Shown in pieces: positions 6,452 to 10,281 of a stretch of DNA of 10,281 nucleotides. The stretch comes from an uncultured Selenomonadales bacterium (lineage in GTDB: Bacteria; Bacillota; Negativicutes; Selenomonadales; Selenomonadaceae): positions 1 through 10,281 of the forward strand of contig CAMNLS010000031.1 of NCBI GenBank assembly GCA_946543495.1. Direction: 5' to 3'. Under the pieces are notes generated by a model that was given only the letters and a program-made list of their open reading frames with translations, did not search any database and was not told the origin of the DNA. The position numbers and the translations under genes were made by a program. Numbering within the stretch: position 1 is the stretch's first letter; each line of letters starts with the position of its first letter.

Positions 6452-7162
6452 ATGGCAATGCTTGAGGTCAAAGACATTAATGTTTACTACGGAGCGATTC
6501 ACGCGATAAAGGGCATAAGTCTTGCCGTTGAAGAAGGCGAGATTGTCACGCTGATTGGCGCGAACGGCGCGGGCAAGTCGACGACGCTTAGAACAATTTC
6601 GGGACTGCTTAAGCCTAAGTCGGGCGAGATAAACTTTCTCGGCAAAAATATCGCGGGAATGCCGGCGCATAAAATCGTTCGCGAAGGAATATCGCAAGTG
6701 CCCGAAGGGCGGCGAATCTTTGCGGAAATGACAGTTCAAGAAAATTTGGAGCTGGGAGCCTTCACGCGCACAGACAAGGACGAGATACAAAAGGATTTTA
6801 AAGTTGTCTTCGGACGTTTCCCGCGCCTTGAGGAACGTCGCCTTCAACAGGCTGGCACCCTCTCCGGCGGCGAACAACAAATGCTTGCTATGGGGCGTGC
6901 GCTTATGAGTCGCCCGAAACTTTTGCTCCTTGATGAACCCAGCATGGGACTTGCGCCGCTCTTGATTCGTGAAATTTTTTCAATAATCGTCGACATCAAC
7001 AAGACAGGCACAACCGTTTTACTCGTCGAGCAAAATGCAAATATGGCGTTGTCGATTGCTAATCGCGCTTACGTTCTGGAGACGGGGCGAATCACGATTT
7101 CCGGCGACGCAAAGGAATTGGCAGCAAGTGAAGACATTCGCAAGGCTTACCTTGGAGGATGA
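6452..7162 (+). CDS. livF: LivF-type branched-chain amino-acid ABC transporter ATPase
   Basis: 236 residues, the usual LivF length. The motifs in order are Walker A GANGAGKST (36-44), Q-loop Q82 within the LivF-typical SQVPEGRRIF, ABC signature LSGGEQQ (137-143), Walker B LLLLDEP (157-163), and VEQNANMAL, in which Gln stands at the usual H-loop site as in many LivF proteins. In known systems LivF pairs with LivG on the inner face of permeases LivH and LivM, importing Leu/Ile/Val or related substrates (urea or short-chain amides in some relatives) delivered by a periplasmic binding protein. None of these partners is in the window, so the gene is an orphan here and the partners must be elsewhere, or it does another job. 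It starts 28 bases after the phosphatase stop and ends six bases before the giant gene. I chose the ATG at 6452 from the G-rich ribosome binding site. Confidence 0.9.
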   Translation: MAMLEVKDINVYYGAIHAIKGISLAVEEGEIVTLIGANGAGKSTTLRTISGLLKPKSGEINFLGKNIAGMPAHKIVREGISQVPEGRRIFAEMTVQENLELGAFTRTDKDEIQKDFKVVFGRFPRLEERRLQQAGTLSGGEQQMLAMGRALMSRPKLLLLDEPSMGLAPLLIREIFSIIVDINKTGTTVLLVEQNANMALSIANRAYVLETGRITISGDAKELAASEDIRKAYLGG

Positions 7163-7168
7163 TTTCCT

Positions 7169-10100
7169 ATGGATAATATTCAAAAGATTAACGAACTGCG
7201 GCGCGGCTTGAATGAACTACGCGAGCTTGGCACGCTCCTTAAAAGAGATTGGATTGAGATTGGAAACGCCATCGAACACGAACGCTTTGCACCCGCCGAA
7301 AGGCTTAAAGCTTGGGGCGATCATACACTGGCGTTGATAAAAAAATTCGCCGATTGCTTTGGAGCATACGCGGAACTTTTCAAGGAGCCGTTGCCCGATA
7401 AATTTTCCGACGTTGAAAAACTTTTGGACGCGGAAGAAAACAGAATCCGCACGGCGAACATTTCGTTGCAGGCAGAAAAATTTTTGCACTTCGACGCCAA
7501 AAGTTCTGCCGTGAAAAAAGTTCTGCAAGAACATCAAAGCAACTTAGATAAACTGCTTGCACGCAAGAGGCAAAACACGCGATTAAAGACAGCGGTTGAA
7601 GTCTACGCTAAATTCGTCGACGCAACGGAAGAAGCGGACATAGGCAAAAAGTTTTCGGCGGGCACGGAGCTTAGAAATTTTTTCGGCGATGATTTTATCG
7701 GTCGTACGCTTTTCGGCGGCGAATTGATTACTGGAACAGTCGAGCCTGAAGCAAAAGAAATAAGCCAAGTCGTCGAAGAGGCACCGCCGCCGGTAAAAGT
7801 AAAAAGACGCGGAAGACCACCTAAAGTTGCCAAGACTGAAGCACCGCCGCCGCCCAAAAAAGACCTCACAGAAATTCTTAGTGGCGCATTGCTTAAGGAA
7901 GAAGACTTCGCGACGTGGGAAGAACAGTTTGTCATTGAAAAATACGAACACACCAGAGACTTCTCCGCCGTCCGTTTCAGGCGCGACTTTAAAAATTCCG
8001 AGATGCTTAAGCCGCTCTTGTCCTATGTTTCAGTGCACGGAATGTTGGCGTGGCCGTCGTTCTGCCCAAAGAGAATGCCTAAGGACATAATGGAGAGCAT
8101 GGCTCAAATCTTGCTCAACAAAGGTTACCTTCAAAAGTATTCGTTCGGGAAGTATGACAACTTCTACGGCTTGACGAGAAATTTTTTCGAGTTCGTTAAG
8201 AGCGACAACGGCAGAAGGTTTATCAACGTCAAGCGTACGCGGGCTGAACTTGAAAGTGCTTTCTTTAGTGCGGATAAAGCGAAGTCTGCCTTAGTGCGGG
8301 CGATTTATATTTATCTGTATAAGGTTGAGCTTGTGCACGGCAATTCTTTCTTCGACTTTGAATTTGCGCCGATGGCATTTCGCGCGGACTTCATCGGCAA
8401 TGAGAAGCATGATTTATTACTCGGCTGCTTTTGGAACACTGCGGACGAGGGCGAGAAATTTTTAAAACGCTTGCGGCTTTACTTCAGGACGTTTAAGAAA
8501 ATTCATCGCCTGTTCATCGTGGGGCTTAGTCTTCAACACGCCGCGAAAATGTTTGACGCGCTCAAAGAAATTTTTGGCGACGACTTCCCGAAGGTCACCG
8601 ACTATTATCTTTACAACTTCGACGAGCTTGAATTCTATCGCAAGGACACAATGGAAAAAATTTCTCCGTTTGATATTTGGAACACGCCTGCGCCGCCGCC
8701 ACCAGATGACGAGCCTAAGCTTGAAGAAATCGTCGACGGCGAACACGAAGAAGAGCTTGACGAAGTTCCCGCCGTGCAAAAGTCCGAAGCTCCGCCCTTA
8801 GACATGACGGTTAAGGAAAAAGTTTTGAGCGACGTTAAAGCGTTGCTCTTGAATAAAAAGTTTTACTGCGCGACGGCTTACCTTAAGGCGCAGAGTTTGA
8901 CGCTTGAGGCAGTCAAGCCGCTTTATCGTCAACTTGCCTTTGCACTTGATGACCCGCTCATTAATGAAGGCTACAGTGCCGCCGCGGTATCAAGTTTGGC
9001 TTTGCAGGACGACGACGACTTCAACGAAGCTTTAATAACCGCTGCCGCCCTTCGTGCACTCTTTTACAGTGATTTCGGCGTTGATTATGGCGTTCCCGCT
9101 CTGCAGGCTCTTACAAAAAGTTTCGGGCTTATCAAGTCCAATTCGCCGCTTAACGAACTGATTGACGAGCTTAAAACCTTTAAGACGGAACAGCGCAAGG
9201 GCATTGACCTGTACGCCGATTATCAGACTAAAGACAGACTCGCCGCCGAAGATAATCTTGCCAAAGTCATTCGCGACGCTGAAGAGTATTACACGCGCTA
9301 CTTTGAAGGCAAGCTCACTGACCGCGCTAACAACGAAACTTTTATCCGCATGGAACAAAATCTCTTTTCGCGCAACGGCGACTTAGCTCAAATCTTCTCG
9401 GCGATAAAGGACAAGGAAGAGGCGCGGTCGGTTGGCACGCTTAACTTTATAAAAGAGTTCTTAACGAAGACCTTCATCAAGAAGAACGCGAACTTTGACA
9501 GGCTCAACATCGACGACGAGAAATTTAATCAGTTCATCGACGACAAGTGGGACGAGGCTTGCGGCAAAAAGAATCCCGGCAAGCTGATAAGTCGTTTGCG
9601 CAATAACATCACGAAGAATTTGGAACGAGCTATCGAGATAATGTGCGCGTGGGTTAATTGCGCCGAAGTGCTCTGCGCGGGCGGCGAGGACGACGGTAGT
9701 GTCGAATACAAAAAGATTCGTGCGCGGCTCCTTTCGCATATTCAAACGGCGCGCAAGGCTTTAAAAGATGATGCTGGCTCGGTCGTCGTTGCCAAGACGT
9801 TGGAAGAACTTTCTGCACGGCTTGACGGTTCTTATGACAGGCACAGCCGCAAATATTTTTACGTGAACTTTCTGCGCGGCGATAAGGTTGCACTTGATGA
9901 AAATTATCTGCCGCAGTTCGACTTGAACATTTCAGACGGCACAAGCGAACACGTACCCGAACAGATTAATAAGCATGCGTCGTTGAAGTTGCCGAGCTTT
10001 AAAGAACGCATCGAACAAATCTTCGAAGCGGGCGGCGATGACTTCGGCTCCGCACAGTTGATTGACGATTACCTCACAGCAACGGGCGACGCGTCTTTTA

Positions 10101-10281
10101 TCGAGAAGAAAGAATACGACGTGGCGAAGTGCATAAAGAGCACCGCGAAGGATGCGCCGCGTCACTTGGAAAACTTTATCGGCGGCTTGGAGCTGGCGCA
10201 GAGCTACGGACAGTTTGACACGTTGCCCGAAGGCGAGAAGGAAAAAATTCTTCAACTCGTCGATAACTGCTACAAGTACGC
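7169..10281 (+). CDS. Very large uncharacterised protein with AT-hook, 3' truncated
   Basis: Open from ATG 7169 to the window end without a stop: at least 1037 residues, no signal peptide or membrane segment. GGAGG (7154-7158) lies 10 bases before the ATG, inside the livF end. I do not recognise a family. Visible parts: a charged, mostly helical N-terminus (1-190); a Pro-rich linker with a classic AT-hook, KRRGRPPK (212-219, bases 7802-7825), flanked by Pro runs; a segment at 280-345 (LLSYVSVHGML...NKGYLQKY...YGLTRNFFEFV) that reads like a winged helix; an alpha/beta-looking segment (about 375-500) with FRADFIG and HRLFIVGLS strands; a second Pro/acidic linker (506-544); then a long helical region (545-1037) with no catalytic motif I can name. 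The AT-hook suggests binding of AT-rich DNA. An enzymatic domain may lie beyond the window. Base composition matches the operon. Confidence 0.85.
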   Translation, partial: MDNIQKINELRRGLNELRELGTLLKRDWIEIGNAIEHERFAPAERLKAWGDHTLALIKKFADCFGAYAELFKEPLPDKFSDVEKLLDAEENRIRTANISLQAEKFLHFDAKSSAVKKVLQEHQSNLDKLLARKRQNTRLKTAVEVYAKFVDATEEADIGKKFSAGTELRNFFGDDFIGRTLFGGELITGTVEPEAKEISQVVEEAPPPVKVKRRGRPPKVAKTEAPPPPKKDLTEILSGALLKEEDFATWEEQFVIEKYEHTRDFSAVRFRRDFKNSEMLKPLLSYVSVHGMLAWPSFCPKRMPKDIMESMAQILLNKGYLQKYSFGKYDNFYGLTRNFFEFVKSDNGRRFINVKRTRAELESAFFSADKAKSALVRAIYIYLYKVELVHGNSFFDFEFAPMAFRADFIGNEKHDLLLGCFWNTADEGEKFLKRLRLYFRTFKKIHRLFIVGLSLQHAAKMFDALKEIFGDDFPKVTDYYLYNFDELEFYRKDTMEKISPFDIWNTPAPPPPDDEPKLEEIVDGEHEEELDEVPAVQKSEAPPLDMTVKEKVLSDVKALLLNKKFYCATAYLKAQSLTLEAVKPLYRQLAFALDDPLINEGYSAAAVSSLALQDDDDFNEALITAAALRALFYSDFGVDYGVPALQALTKSFGLIKSNSPLNELIDELKTFKTEQRKGIDLYADYQTKDRLAAEDNLAKVIRDAEEYYTRYFEGKLTDRANNETFIRMEQNLFSRNGDLAQIFSAIKDKEEARSVGTLNFIKEFLTKTFIKKNANFDRLNIDDEKFNQFIDDKWDEACGKKNPGKLISRLRNNITKNLERAIEIMCAWVNCAEVLCAGGEDDGSVEYKKIRARLLSHIQTARKALKDDAGSVVVAKTLEELSARLDGSYDRHSRKYFYVNFLRGDKVALDENYLPQFDLNISDGTSEHVPEQINKHASLKLPSFKERIEQIFEAGGDDFGSAQLIDDYLTATGDASFIEKKEYDVAKCIKSTAKDAPRHLENFIGGLELAQSYGQFDTLPEGEKEKILQLVDNCYKY

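Noticed and set aside
6446..6454. TTG at 6446 as the livF start
   Set aside because: It directly abuts the G-run ribosome binding site, leaving no spacer; ATG 6452 has a six-base spacer and gives the normal N-terminus.
6413..6880. 155-codon minus-strand open frame across the start of livF
   Set aside because: It lies opposite the livF frame with its Walker A and Q-loop, and its translation shows no family features.
7583..7953. Overlapping minus-strand frames of 116-122 codons with Phe/Arg-rich or Ser-rich products
   Set aside because: They are shadows of the giant plus-strand gene, two frames over the same bases, with low-complexity products and no start signals.
7781..8705. CCG-rich triplet runs (about 7781-7855 and 8688-8705) as repeats
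   Set aside because: They are short proline codon runs in interdomain linkers, not a repeat array.

Overview
The window reads as a bacterial chromosome segment, probably from an anaerobic Bacillota. A double-membraned Negativicutes relative is my best guess, but no rRNA or marker gene is present to prove it. The basis is strong AAGGAG-type ribosome binding sites, short spacers between co-directional genes, Lys/Glu-rich proteins, and a Spo/Rsb-type partner-switching module. Most genes have intermediate G+C (30 of 60 bases in one sampled livF line). One gene, a glycosyltransferase, is clearly more AT-rich (20 to 22 of 60 in two sampled lines).

Layout. Bases 1-195 are the 3' end of a response-regulator receiver domain on the plus strand. 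A strong 14-bp hairpin (196-226) follows and serves both that gene and the convergent minus-strand glycosyltransferase gene (246-1109). An AT-rich divergent intergenic region (1110-1353) carries a good minus-strand promoter for the glycosyltransferase and two candidate plus-strand promoters. Then a tightly packed plus-strand run begins: STAS anti-sigma antagonist (1354-1650), RsbW-like GHKL kinase (1663-2070), two tandem membrane sensor phosphatases with Cache, HAMP and SpoIIE-type PP2C domains (2081-4246 and 4243-6423), a lone LivF-type ABC ATPase (6452-7162), and a very large unrecognised protein with an AT-hook that runs off the end (7169 to >10281). Gaps are 12, 10, -4, 28 and 6 bases, and I see no terminator inside the run, so it looks like one operon.

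How the genes fit together (inference from families). The two membrane phosphatases would sense ligands outside the cytoplasmic membrane and dephosphorylate the STAS protein, which then sequesters the RsbW-like kinase and frees its target. No sigma factor gene is in the window, so the target is unknown. Both sensors carry a Cache motif resembling the amino-acid-binding one, and the next gene is a branched-chain amino-acid transporter-type ATPase, so amino-acid availability is a reasonable candidate signal.

The most interesting points are: the two phosphatases have diverged sensors but nearly identical HAMP-PP2C halves; a short relic after the second copy suggests the eroded start of a third copy; livF lacks its usual partners; and the final giant protein (at least 1037 residues) combines an N-terminal helical region, an AT-hook, a possible winged helix and a long helical C-terminal part, with no family I can name.
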